The notes under the pieces are model-generated. The model worked only from the letters and a program-made list of their open reading frames with translations. It was not told the origin of the DNA and did no database searches. From positions 1 to 29,793 of IMG/VR virus record IMGVR_UViG_3300031785_000035: a DNA stretch of 29,793 bases; one strand, 5' to 3'. This DNA is from a virus. Made by a program: the position numbers and the translations under genes. Positions 1-6,121 of the stretch are shown here, piece after piece (the first letter of the stretch is position 1; the number at the start of each line of letters is the position of its first letter).

Positions 1-173
1 CTGCACGCGCAAACAACGTTTCGTGTAAGATCTTGCCCACCTTTGCAACGAGGTTTGACATGATCGAGAGTAAGTTCGTTAAAATCATAAGTTTTTCCGC
101 AATAAACGCATGTACAATTAAAGTGCTCTTTAACAGCTCTTCTCCAGAGCCTTTTAGAATCTGAACTTGTCAT
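1..173 (-). CDS. HNH endonuclease, N-terminal part (runs off left edge)
   Basis: The ATG at 173 opens a frame that stays open to base 1, giving 57 residues. It shows the start of an HNH nuclease fold: a CVYC zinc-type pair (residues 22-25), then L-D-H at 36-38 (His38 the likely general base), a K-G-G turn, N52 and a second Cys cluster (C55, C57). HNH proteins cut DNA using a single metal ion. It lies just after the small terminase and one small basic gene, where T7-like phages carry the large terminase next. It could be a packaging-associated nuclease or a free-standing homing endonuclease; only the N-terminus is visible, so the choice is open. No good ribosome binding site is visible before the ATG. 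Confidence 0.8.
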   Translation of the reverse strand, partial: MTSSDSKRLWRRAVKEHFNCTCVYCGKTYDFNELTLDHVKPRCKGGQDLTRNVVCAC

Positions 174-220
174 GGTTATTAAATTGTGTAAGTAGTGTTT
201 TGGACTAGGTAGTAGAGGGG

Positions 221-472
221 TCATTTACGTATTTTGAGTCTGCTTTTCCTGTTTTCGGATGGACTTTGGAGTCTGCCCTTGGTAGTACTCCCCTTATAGT
301 GAGCAGCGTCTTGCCCATCACCATTTCCGTAGGTACCAAGTTTTCGATTAAGTTTATTTGCATTAACACGTAGGGCTAAACCCTTTTTAGTTTTGTTGTA
401 TCGTTTTTGTTGCTTTAGCCTTTTAGCTTTAGCATCTGGGTTGGATTTATAGTATTCAGAGGTTTTTGCCAT
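221..472 (-). CDS. Small very basic conserved phage protein
   Basis: An 83-residue protein, very rich in Lys and Arg (N-terminal MAKTSEYYKSNPDAKAKR), with no membrane segment or signal peptide. It overlaps the end of the small terminase gene by 17 bases and so is probably translationally coupled to it. Similar short proteins starting MAKTS-x-YYKSNP occur near the terminase in marine cyanophages, as I recall the family; no function is known. The charge suggests nucleic-acid contact, which is inference. In T7 this slot (between genes 18 and 19) holds the spanins, but this protein has no membrane anchor and is not a spanin. Confidence 0.75.
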   Translation of the reverse strand: MAKTSEYYKSNPDAKAKRLKQQKRYNKTKKGLALRVNANKLNRKLGTYGNGDGQDAAHYKGSTTKGRLQSPSENRKSRLKIRK

Positions 473-701
473 AGAGCTTAGCCTGTACTAATTCTGGGTC
501 AACGGTTGGCATAACCTTTGCTAGTTTTGCTAGAGGGTTTCCGTCGTAAGCAACTCCGCTAATATCATTAGCTTTCAACCAATCACAAGCTGCTTTTAAA
601 TCTTGTGTAGTGGCTTCTCCTGCTTTTATACGCTTTAGAAACTCTTTAGTAACTAGATTATGCAACTCGTTAAACTGGTCTTCAGTTGCTTTCTTTTTCA
701 T
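456..701 (-). CDS. Terminase small subunit (T7 gp18-like)
   Basis: An 81-residue helical protein, close to the 89 residues of T7 gp18, which recognises concatemeric DNA and stimulates the large terminase. The pattern is typical of podoviral small terminases: an N-terminal helix (FNELHNLVTKEFLKRI), then a G-E-A-T-T-x-D-L-K-A-A-C-D-W-L-K helix, and a C-terminal proline-rich segment ending PELVQAKLYG. Its ATG overlaps the stop of the upstream 48-residue gene (ATGA at 701-698). Position after the fibre and holin region matches T7. The large subunit is not in the window. Confidence 0.8.
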   Translation of the reverse strand: MKKKATEDQFNELHNLVTKEFLKRIKAGEATTQDLKAACDWLKANDISGVAYDGNPLAKLAKVMPTVDPELVQAKLYGKNL

Positions 702-844
702 CGTTTTGCTGTTTTAGCTGCACGTCTAAAGTTGGCAGCAGTAGGAGCTCCTTTTGCTCCGGGTTTTCTCATTTTCTCGCCAGAACCTTTTTTGATTCTT
801 AGACGTTTGGCGTGGATGTTTGCATAGAGTCCGCGTTTAGCCAT
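698..844 (-). CDS. 48-residue basic conserved phage protein
   Basis: Small ORF starting MAKRGLYANIHAKRLR and continuing with a G-S-G-E-K-M-R-K-P-G-A-K-G-A-P-T turn to K-T-A-K-R. It is strongly basic with no membrane segment. The MAKRGLYANIHAKR opening is a recurring motif in short phage proteins near terminase or virion genes; function unknown. The stop is coupled to the small-terminase ATG (ATGA overlap), so it probably belongs to the packaging operon and may set terminase translation. A purine-rich AAAGGTAAG stretch upstream could serve as ribosome binding site. Confidence 0.75.
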   Translation of the reverse strand: MAKRGLYANIHAKRLRIKKGSGEKMRKPGAKGAPTAANFRRAAKTAKR

Positions 845-845
845 A

Positions 846-911
846 TCAACACTTACCTTTTTTAGGTGGTCTTCCTTTTTTTGTACCGTAGGTACCTTTT
901 CCTTTTGGCAT
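846..911 (-). CDS. 21-residue micro-protein (MPKGKGTYG type)
   Basis: A 22-codon ORF including stop, beginning MPKGKGTYGTKKGRPPKK and ending G-K-C. It fits exactly between its neighbours, 2 bases after the stop of the 78-residue gene and 1 base before the ATG of the 48-residue gene. The MPKGKGTYG opening followed by a G-R-P-P turn is one I associate with other marine cyanophages, which supports a real gene. The GRPP segment resembles an AT-hook-like minor-groove binder, but that is speculative. Confidence 0.6.
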   Translation of the reverse strand: MPKGKGTYGTKKGRPPKKGKC

Positions 912-913
912 GA

Positions 914-1150
914 TTAACATTTCCATTTGCGAAGGGCAAGAGCCTTACGAGTAGGCTTGCCGTTTGGTTTTTTCATTGGTCCTTTAACACCTGACATACG
1001 GGCGCAAAATGATCTTTTGCGAGGACCTCCACCGGGTTGTGGTGCTTTTAGGTTTGAGCCTGTAGCTCTGTTGTATTTTTCTCTACCAGCTTTGGTGAGT
1101 CCGCCAGTACGGGATTTGTGTTTCCCTATTTTTAAACTGACGTTAGCCAT
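914..1150 (-). CDS. Small conserved protein, DUF6321-like
   Basis: A 78-residue basic protein. Its core reads GGLTKAGREKYNRATGSNLK, then P-G-G-G-P-R-K-R-S-F-C-A-R-M, and it ends A-L-R-K-W-K-C. This pattern of glycine-lysine turns, the SFCARM motif and a C-terminal (K/R)W-x-C is that of a family I recall as DUF6321, found in many phages and some plasmids; no function is known. It overlaps the stop of the upstream 2OG oxygenase by 8 bases. The conserved Cys residues and basic charge would fit nucleic-acid or metal binding, which is inference. Confidence 0.75.
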   Translation of the reverse strand: MANVSLKIGKHKSRTGGLTKAGREKYNRATGSNLKAPQPGGGPRKRSFCARMSGVKGPMKKPNGKPTRKALALRKWKC

Positions 1151-1628
1151 ATGATTCCTCCTGTAGAAAATTGGTATTTACCACGTATCTATACGAAGTA
1201 TCGGTTTGCCAAACTCCAGCATGATCTGCTGCATTAAAAATTACAGCTCTATTTGCTTTCGATTGAACAAACCCTCCATTTTTAAATGCGGTTCCACCAT
1301 TACAGTCATTTATGTACAACACAGAAGTTGTAATATCTGGTCTGTTTTCAAAGTCCTGATGGAATCCTCCTACAACGTTTTCATTCCTACGCATAATTAC
1401 ATTCGCTCGGCAAATAAGTACCTCACGAGCTTTTAATGCTGTAAGTAAAGGTTCAATAATAGAAGGAAACCATAACAAGTTTGCTTGTAAAGAAAAATCG
1501 TCTAAGTCTTTCTGCCCATAACGACAAGTAAAGGGCATTGCTCTAAAAATGGCTGAATTTACAAGAAAATCTCTAAGAACGTGAAAATCCGCTTCGGGTA
1601 GAAAATCATCAATAATCTGATGATTCAT
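1143..1628 (-). CDS. 2OG-Fe(II) oxygenase (prolyl-hydroxylase-like)
   Basis: A 161-residue protein with a complete double-stranded beta-helix active-site signature: H90-x-D92 (GFHQDF), a following SVLYIND strand, H136 (NAADHAGV) as distal iron ligand, and R147 (SYRYVV) for 2-oxoglutarate. Such enzymes use Fe(II), O2 and 2-oxoglutarate to hydroxylate proteins, nucleic acids or small molecules; the substrate cannot be read from sequence. It starts at a TAATG overlap with the 51-residue gene. Related single-domain oxygenases are common in cyanophages. It is the fourth oxygenase-type gene in the window and the one with the most canonical motif. Confidence 0.85.
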   Translation of the reverse strand: MNHQIIDDFLPEADFHVLRDFLVNSAIFRAMPFTCRYGQKDLDDFSLQANLLWFPSIIEPLLTALKAREVLICRANVIMRRNENVVGGFHQDFENRPDITTSVLYINDCNGGTAFKNGGFVQSKANRAVIFNAADHAGVWQTDTSYRYVVNTNFLQEESYG

Positions 1629-1783
1629 TAAACTCCTAAACCTTTCTTGACAATAGCTAGTGCTTTGTCGTCCAGTTCGTTATCAGTTTGCTCTACTAGC
1701 TTTTCTAGTAGCTCTACAACGAAAGTCTTAAATTTTGGTGACTTAAGTGCAGATAGCACAAATGGTTTAAGGATTGCTAACAT
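1628..1783 (-). CDS. 51-residue small helical protein
   Basis: ORF opening MLAILKPFVLSALKSPKFKT, followed by an acidic segment VELLEKLVEQTDNELDDKAL and ending V-K-K-G-L-G-V. It is predicted amphipathic-helical throughout, with no clear transmembrane stretch. It overlaps the end of the upstream secreted-protein gene by 17 bases, and its stop overlaps the oxygenase start (TAATG at 1630-1626), which explains an otherwise empty gap and supports a real gene. I recall similar small proteins in cyanomyoviruses near fibre and lysis genes; function unknown. Confidence 0.65.
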   Translation of the reverse strand: MLAILKPFVLSALKSPKFKTFVVELLEKLVEQTDNELDDKALAIVKKGLGV

Positions 1784-2345
1784 TGTTCTTTAATAATGAT
1801 TGAATAGGTACTACGTCGGAGCATATGTGATATACACGTGACCCGGGTAGCAGGGTAAAGCCCTTTTGTTGGAGCTCGGCACATTTGAGTGCACGAACCA
1901 GCTCAAAGTCGAGCTTGTTTTTTTGTATCTGACTTTCTGCCATACGTTCGCATTGCTTAGTCAGATTCTTATTTAATGGAACTGAAAAGTTTATCTGAAA
2001 CCCCCAGTTCTCTGTAATTACGTAACCATCTTCTGTCTGTGGTTCCGTATCGTTGCCCATATAAAAAGGAGATAAAGTCATCGTGCTTCCATTACACGAA
2101 ATGTTATTACCGAAAGATTGACGACTTGGTGCTCCGTTATTTTGAAATTGGACAGCTTGATTCGTAACATTTCCAGTCGCTGCTGCTACTGGATTGCTAC
2201 TATTATTGGTGTCTCCTTCTGCAAGTACAGGACTTACTGAGAGAATACAGAGAGCGATGTAGTAGTAGAGTTTATTGTGAAGTTGCGAGTATAATCGCGC
2301 TGCTCTACTAAGCCTGCTGCTCTTGTTGTTGTTTCTAAACTCCAT
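1767..2345 (-). CDS. Secreted or virion-associated hypothetical protein
   Basis: A 192-residue protein with a long basic N-terminal region, a hydrophobic core around residues 26-41 (LYYYIALCILSVSPVLA) and a signal-peptidase-like A-E junction. The exported part is Asn-, Ser- and Thr-rich with paired Cys residues (ISCNG, QCERM, LKCAEL, HICSD) that could form disulfides. The pattern matches a cyanophage family of unknown function usually found beside the 118-residue gene upstream. The only in-frame ATG gives a 112-base overlap with that gene; I see no later ATG, GTG or TTG before the hydrophobic core. Role unknown: a virion decoration or periplasmic protein is possible. Confidence 0.65.
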   Translation of the reverse strand: MEFRNNNKSSRLSRAARLYSQLHNKLYYYIALCILSVSPVLAEGDTNNSSNPVAAATGNVTNQAVQFQNNGAPSRQSFGNNISCNGSTMTLSPFYMGNDTEPQTEDGYVITENWGFQINFSVPLNKNLTKQCERMAESQIQKNKLDFELVRALKCAELQQKGFTLLPGSRVYHICSDVVPIQSLLKNNVSNP

Positions 2346-2590
2346 GGGTTAGCTGTGTTAGTCACAGAAAATGTTGTACCACTACCAGCAATATCTGCTG
2401 ACGGAGTTATGTTTGTACCAGACCACGTGTTTACAGCAGCACCCCACACTTGGACTTGCTCTGTCTCCACGATAGTTTGAGTTGTAGTGGTCGTACTATT
2501 CATCGACCCTGTTGTGAACTGAGGTGTCACAGTTTGCGCTCTAGCTATGCCGGGTGATAATAAAGCTAAAAGCAAGATTAGTTTTTTCAT
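2234..2590 (-). CDS. Exported Thr/Ser-rich hypothetical protein
   Basis: A 118-residue protein with a textbook signal peptide: MKK, a Leu-rich core, then ARAQ with probable cleavage after A-R-A at residue 18. The mature part is rich in Thr, Ser and Asn (TTTTTQTIVET, NSTTTSLSVFSQ) and is probably beta-structured. There is no lipobox Cys. Proteins of this design recur in cyanophages just downstream of fibre genes; function unknown. Its start overlaps the stop of the holin candidate (2590/2587). Confidence 0.7.
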   Translation of the reverse strand: MKKLILLLALLSPGIARAQTVTPQFTTGSMNSTTTTTQTIVETEQVQVWGAAVNTWSGTNITPSADIAGSGTTFSVTNTANPWSLETTTRAAGLVEQRDYTRNFTINSTTTSLSVFSQ

Positions 2591-2889
2591 GCTTTTGGTT
2601 TGTCTTTGTCTTTATTTTTACCATTACCATTTCCCGTAGACAGCCCGAAAGTTGCGAGTGCGCCCGTAAAAATCGAGGCTACGAACGTGATATCGCCTGC
2701 TGTGCTTGACTTTTTAATCATAGGCAGTTCGACATAACTTAAGGTAATAATAAATCCACTCCAGATAACAACTCCAAGGCGCACTGCTGCACCAAGTATT
2801 GCCATCTGTTCCTCATGGTCATCTACATTTTCTTTTAATCTTTTTAGGAAACTTTTTGGTTGTCCTTTGATTGGCTTATCTTCTTCCAT
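2587..2889 (-). CDS. Two-helix membrane protein, holin candidate (T7 gp17.5 position)
   Basis: From the ATG at 2889 the protein has 100 residues (MEEDKPIKGQ...). It has a charged N-terminus with an amphipathic segment (FLKRLKENVDDHEEQM), a first hydrophobic helix near residues 33-56 (ILGAAVRLGVVIWSGFIITL), a short loop, a second near 67-87 (ITFVASIFTGALATFGL), and a Lys-rich tail. Two membrane helices and a charged tail fit a class II holin, which permeabilises the inner membrane at lysis. T7 carries its holin between fibre and small terminase, as here. A longer frame to 2928 exists but would extend the overlap with the upstream gene. No endolysin is visible in the window, so holin is inference. 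Confidence 0.6.
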   Translation of the reverse strand: MEEDKPIKGQPKSFLKRLKENVDDHEEQMAILGAAVRLGVVIWSGFIITLSYVELPMIKKSSTAGDITFVASIFTGALATFGLSTGNGNGKNKDKDKPKA

Positions 2890-3242
2890 GCTGTTTTTAG
2901 TATAGGTTTCATTGCAGTAACCGCCCATTTAAAAGCTGCTGTAGCTGTAAGAGTGGCTGCTACAGAGACAACCGCAGTTGTCCCAGCCGTTACTAAAATT
3001 TCATTTTCCGGGACAGGCATTTTAAAATCTGTAAACGGTATGTCTACTTTTCTTATACCTGTTTGTTCTGGTTCATCTTTTGCCTCTGACTCTACTCCTT
3101 CAGGAGACTCTAGATCACTAGGAGGTACAACTAAAGGAATATAAAAAGGTATATCTGCTGTAGGTAGAGGTATCGAGATAGTCTCGTATTTTTCTATAGG
3201 TGGGATTATTAATGTGGGTATCACCACTTTTTCATAGGACAT
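2844..3242 (-). CDS. Proline-rich N-terminus plus one membrane helix, hypothetical
   Basis: A 132-residue protein: an N-terminal half of hydrophobic strands and prolines (MSYEKVVIPTLIIPPIEKYE..., residues 1-42), an acidic linker (42-62), a conserved-looking IPFTDFKMPVPENEILV stretch (68-84), one probable membrane helix (about 85-109, TTAVVSVAATLTATAAFKW) and a basic C-terminus. I recognise this architecture from cyanophages, where it is a conserved hypothetical near the fibre genes. Function unknown; a membrane- or tail-associated role is inference. It overlaps the Cys-rich micro-gene upstream by 22 bases and the holin candidate downstream. Confidence 0.7.
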   Translation of the reverse strand: MSYEKVVIPTLIIPPIEKYETISIPLPTADIPFYIPLVVPPSDLESPEGVESEAKDEPEQTGIRKVDIPFTDFKMPVPENEILVTAGTTAVVSVAATLTATAAFKWAVTAMKPILKTAWKKISQSKDNQKVS

Positions 3243-3340
3243 TTCATAAAAGGTATTTTTGTTTTAATAGGCATAAAACATCCGCATACTTTGCAGAATT
3301 TTTGCTTTGTAAAAAACACACACTCTTTACAAATGTCCAT
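3221..3340 (-). CDS. 39-residue Cys-rich zinc-ribbon-like micro-protein
   Basis: A 40-codon ORF including stop, starting MDICKECVFF. It has C-x-x-C (residues 4-7), then C-x-x-C-x-C (16, 19, 21) followed by FMPIKTKIP, a last Cys at 34 and ending K-K-W. Two closely spaced Cys pairs in 39 residues indicate a small zinc-binding ribbon. The C-G-C-F-M-x-I-K-T-K core followed by C-P and terminal K-W is one I recall from many cyanophages. It fills the gap between the 155-residue gene and the membrane protein, overlapping the latter by 22 bases. Function unknown. Confidence 0.7.
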   Translation of the reverse strand: MDICKECVFFTKQKFCKVCGCFMPIKTKIPFMKCPMKKW

Positions 3341-3345
3341 TCTTT

Positions 3346-3813
3346 CTAGCTTTCTATCCATCTAGAGTCTTTTGCTAGTTCTGTCATAGCAGTTTCCATC
3401 TCTTCAATAGAGAGTGGTTTCATGTCTTTAGGGAACTTTTCTTTGACCATTTCTATATGTGCAATAAGTGCTTTATGCAATGTGTCGTCACCTTTTCCTA
3501 ACCAATAATAACCATCCCATTGTTTAGCAGAACTAGGGTAAGCTATAGCTCTAGCATTAGCATAATCCCATTCCTGAACTGCGTCATAGCCTGTTGGTCC
3601 TTCTTCGATTCCTTCACCTACAACACCTTCGTCACCTATTTTCATAGGATGATCTTTTATTGCAACTTGTGTATCTTTTGGTTGATACCCTTGTATTTGT
3701 CTAAGATAATAGTTTTTATCTTGTTCTGGAACTGACGGAATCATTGCCCATGTTCCGTCTTCATACTCAACTTTCATAGAGTATGTGTCCATTTCTGTGA
3801 TTTTAAATTTCAT
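3346..3813 (-). CDS. Fibre-adjacent conserved protein (possible tail fibre assembly)
   Basis: A 155-residue soluble protein with a beta-rich N-terminus (MKFKITEMDTYSMKVEYEDG), an acidic Gly-rich middle, and a C-terminal helical part with the segment RAIAYPSSAKQWDGYYW (about residues 88-104) followed by a long helix ending ELAKDSRWIES. The YPS-x-x-x-Q-x-D-x-x-Y-W motif recurs in small phage proteins encoded right after tail fibre genes. It starts 2 bases after the stop of the glycine-rich adhesin, so the two are probably made together. A fibre-assembly or fibre-capping role is inferred only from position and motif. Confidence 0.6.
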   Translation of the reverse strand: MKFKITEMDTYSMKVEYEDGTWAMIPSVPEQDKNYYLRQIQGYQPKDTQVAIKDHPMKIGDEGVVGEGIEEGPTGYDAVQEWDYANARAIAYPSSAKQWDGYYWLGKGDDTLHKALIAHIEMVKEKFPKDMKPLSIEEMETAMTELAKDSRWIES

Positions 3814-3815
3814 AG

Positions 3816-5102
3816 TTATTGTCCGGCTACTGAGCCTGAGTTTTGGAATGTCATGTAATGACGGTTTAGTATGTAATATCCTGCTGCGCCTCCACTAGAA
3901 CCGCCGGAACCTGATGAACCGCCAGAACCTGATGAACCGCCTGAACCGCTACCACCACTACCGTTAGCACCTGAGTTTCCTGTTGCTCCAGTGTTACCAG
4001 TTGCACCGGTGTTACCGCTAGAACCGGATGTACCGTAGCCACCGCCGTTTCCGCCAGTACCACCTGTACCGCCTTGTCCGCCAGTACCTCCAGTACCACC
4101 TTGACCAGAACCATTACCGTTATTTCCACCACCTGAACCTGAGTTACCAGCAGCACCAGCAGAACCTGATGAACCATTTTGTTGAGATTGGTTGTAACCT
4201 CTTCCGTTACCACCAGCTCCACCAGCTCCACCAGCTCCTCCACTACCACCAGAACCTCCTCCGGCTCCACTTTGAGTAGCGTTAAAAGCACAGTTTTGGC
4301 TAAATTGGAATCTAGATTTACCTTTTACTGATCTTGATTGTTGGTTATACTTACCACCTTGTGCAAAATAGTGAGTACCTTTACAATACCTACAACCGTA
4401 GGCTTCACCTAAATGACTTAAACCACTAGGTTGAGAAATTGAATTACTACCGCAGTGGTTTGCAACCCAAGGTAAGAAAGAATCTCCTCTAAAGTGAGTC
4501 CTGAAAACTACACTACCTGTAGCATAAGTACCATTACCACCAGTACCACCTTGTCCTCCAGTACCACCTGTACCACCGTTTCCGCCGCGACCACCGCCAC
4601 CGCCTCCACCATAAATAGCACCATTGCTATTATTTTGGAAGGTTATGTTTCCGTTTTGATCGCATTTAACAGCAGTATATCCGGGTCCTCCAGAACCAGT
4701 TGAACTACCAGCTCCGCCTTTACCTATGATGCTTCCACTGTTCTGTACAACTAATGTACCACCCATAGAACCTTCAATAGTCATAGCAGCAGTTGTAGTT
4801 GAACTACCAACAGTTACACCATTATTAATGGTAAGTCTTTTAGGTACGGCAGTTGACCAGTTAGAACCAAATGCACTTGATAACTGATAGTTTGTTGTAG
4901 TAGAAGAAATAGTTAACTGTATCTCGTTAACAGCATTGTAAAAATTACTCATAGAGATTTGTCCCGAAGTTGGCACGTTAGTGTTGTTTCCGGGAACTGC
5001 TCCACCATTTCTATAATATTCTGACAAGGAGTGAGGGACTGTGCCACCAAATTCATCGACAATATCAGTCATACTGATTGTGCCTGAACCTTGTATAGCC
5101 AT
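3816..5102 (-). CDS. Glycine-rich adhesin / receptor-binding tip candidate
   Basis: A 428-residue protein. Residues 1-60 form a small N-terminal module with a repeated G-x-I-S-M motif (SGTISMTDI, SGQISMSNF); 61-160 are beta-rich; 165-191 are a first polyglycine block; 192-278 are a non-repetitive insert with four Cys (217, 237, 240, 271; CRYC pair); 279-408 are a second glycine block with G-x-x triplets and GSGGSS repeats; 409-428 are a hydrophobic tail. Long G-G-x or G-x-x blocks separated by structured loops resemble phage adhesins such as T2/S16 gp38, where polyglycine-II helices display receptor-contact loops. It starts at a TAATG overlap with the S74 fibre. Host-range determinant is inference. 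Confidence 0.7.
   Translation of the reverse strand: MAIQGSGTISMTDIVDEFGGTVPHSLSEYYRNGGAVPGNNTNVPTSGQISMSNFYNAVNEIQLTISSTTTNYQLSSAFGSNWSTAVPKRLTINNGVTVGSSTTTAAMTIEGSMGGTLVVQNSGSIIGKGGAGSSTGSGGPGYTAVKCDQNGNITFQNNSNGAIYGGGGGGGRGGNGGTGGTGGQGGTGGNGTYATGSVVFRTHFRGDSFLPWVANHCGSNSISQPSGLSHLGEAYGCRYCKGTHYFAQGGKYNQQSRSVKGKSRFQFSQNCAFNATQSGAGGGSGGSGGAGGAGGAGGNGRGYNQSQQNGSSGSAGAAGNSGSGGGNNGNGSGQGGTGGTGGQGGTGGTGGNGGGYGTSGSSGNTGATGNTGATGNSGANGSGGSGSGGSSGSGGSSGSGGSSGGAAGYYILNRHYMTFQNSGSVAGQ
3891..3956 (-). repeat. Tandem 18-base GSGGSS-coding repeats
   Basis: Within the glycine-rich gene the DNA repeats an approximately 18-base unit that encodes Gly-Ser-Gly-Gly-Ser-Ser about three times (residues 383-404). 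Nearby stretches encode G-x-T/G-x-x triplets with similar wording. Such short in-frame tandem repeats can gain or lose units by slippage and so change fibre length without a frameshift. Confidence 0.7.
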
Positions 5103-6121
5103 TACTTACCTCCTTTTAATTCGTCTACTTCTGCTTTTAGTTCGTTTATTGCGTTTATAAGTACGCCTACTATTTTTCCGTAGTCAACTGATTTGACTTC
5201 TTTTTCTCCTGTAGGGTCTAAGACTTGTTGTGTTAATACAAGTTCTGGTAATACTTTTTCTACTTCTTGTGCAATAACACCAATAGAAGGTTTACCACTT
5301 TCTTTCCAATCAAAACTAACACCACGTAATTTACCAACAATACTAAGAGCATCATTAATAGTATTTACGTTTGTCTTAAGTCTTGCGTCAGAATATGCAG
5401 TTACGTTTCCTGTAGCAGTTGCGTTTCCAGAGTTATCTACTTTAAATGACCAGCTTGCTCCAGAGTTTAAAAAACCAATTTGGTTAGAGTTGTTTGCATA
5501 AACATATCCTCTAACTGTTGTATTGTATTCATCTCTAAATCTAAGAGCGTTTGCACTTCCACCACCAGCTATGTTCCAGTAGTCATCATGGTCTGAATAG
5601 AAGTGTTGACCTGTGCCTGTGTTATATAAACCATCGCCACTATCATCATTTCTAAACCAACCTTCGTTTTCTATACCATGTGTGCCAGTAACATCTATAC
5701 GATCAACAGAGAGCGTAGCAGACATTGTATCAGCAGTATCTGACCTTAAGAAACTTGAACCGTGCACACCATCTAGTGTGTCAGCGTCTAGTCCACTGCC
5801 AGAACCATCTACAGTTTTGATAGCTGTGAGAATTTCTGAGGCTGACTGATCGGCAGTGGCTCCGCTCTCAATGCCATTGAGTTTACTGTGATCTGCATCA
5901 GTAAATGTATTACTGTCAGTAGCAGCATTAACCTTGTCTCTTACAGTATTATTTGCAACGTTATTTAAGTCTTCCCTTGCTAGTGGTCTACCACCAGCTT
6001 GTGAGCCGTCATGTACGACAGCAGTATCTTTTGACGTATCTATAGTTACTTCACCTTCAGCACCAGTAAATGACGAATGCTGCGAAGTAGTACCACGCCT
6101 TAATTTTAATAATTTAGCCAT
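5102..6121 (-). CDS. Tail fibre with C-terminal Peptidase S74 chaperone domain
   Basis: A 339-residue protein. The N-terminal 50 residues (MAKLLKLRRGTTSQHSSF..., then GEVTIDTSKDTAVVHDG) match the short adaptor domain shared with the two upstream fibre genes. The middle is beta-rich fibre. The C-terminus from residue 244 is an intramolecular chaperone: S244-D-A-R-L-K249, GVIAQEVEKVLPEL (281-294) and VDYGKIVGVLINAINELKAEVDEL. In this family (endosialidase tailspike, phi29 gp12) the domain trimerises the fibre and then cuts itself off just before the Ser. The Ser-Lys dyad spacing of five is intact, so autocleavage before S244 is expected, leaving a mature fibre of about 243 residues. Confidence 0.85.
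   Translation of the reverse strand: MAKLLKLRRGTTSQHSSFTGAEGEVTIDTSKDTAVVHDGSQAGGRPLAREDLNNVANNTVRDKVNAATDSNTFTDADHSKLNGIESGATADQSASEILTAIKTVDGSGSGLDADTLDGVHGSSFLRSDTADTMSATLSVDRIDVTGTHGIENEGWFRNDDSGDGLYNTGTGQHFYSDHDDYWNIAGGGSANALRFRDEYNTTVRGYVYANNSNQIGFLNSGASWSFKVDNSGNATATGNVTAYSDARLKTNVNTINDALSIVGKLRGVSFDWKESGKPSIGVIAQEVEKVLPELVLTQQVLDPTGEKEVKSVDYGKIVGVLINAINELKAEVDELKGGK

Noticed and set aside
2234-2345. Overlapping secreted genes as an Rz/Rz1 spanin pair
   Set aside because: Neither protein has a lipobox Cys or a periplasmic coiled coil with an N-terminal anchor of spanin type.
3866-4291. 141-codon minus-strand ORF rich in Val/Leu
   Set aside because: Alternative frame of the glycine repeats of the adhesin gene; low complexity follows from the repeats.
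4479-4490. RGD tripeptide in the adhesin insert (residues 205-207) as integrin-type motif
   Set aside because: A three-residue match in a bacterial virus protein has no meaning in this context.
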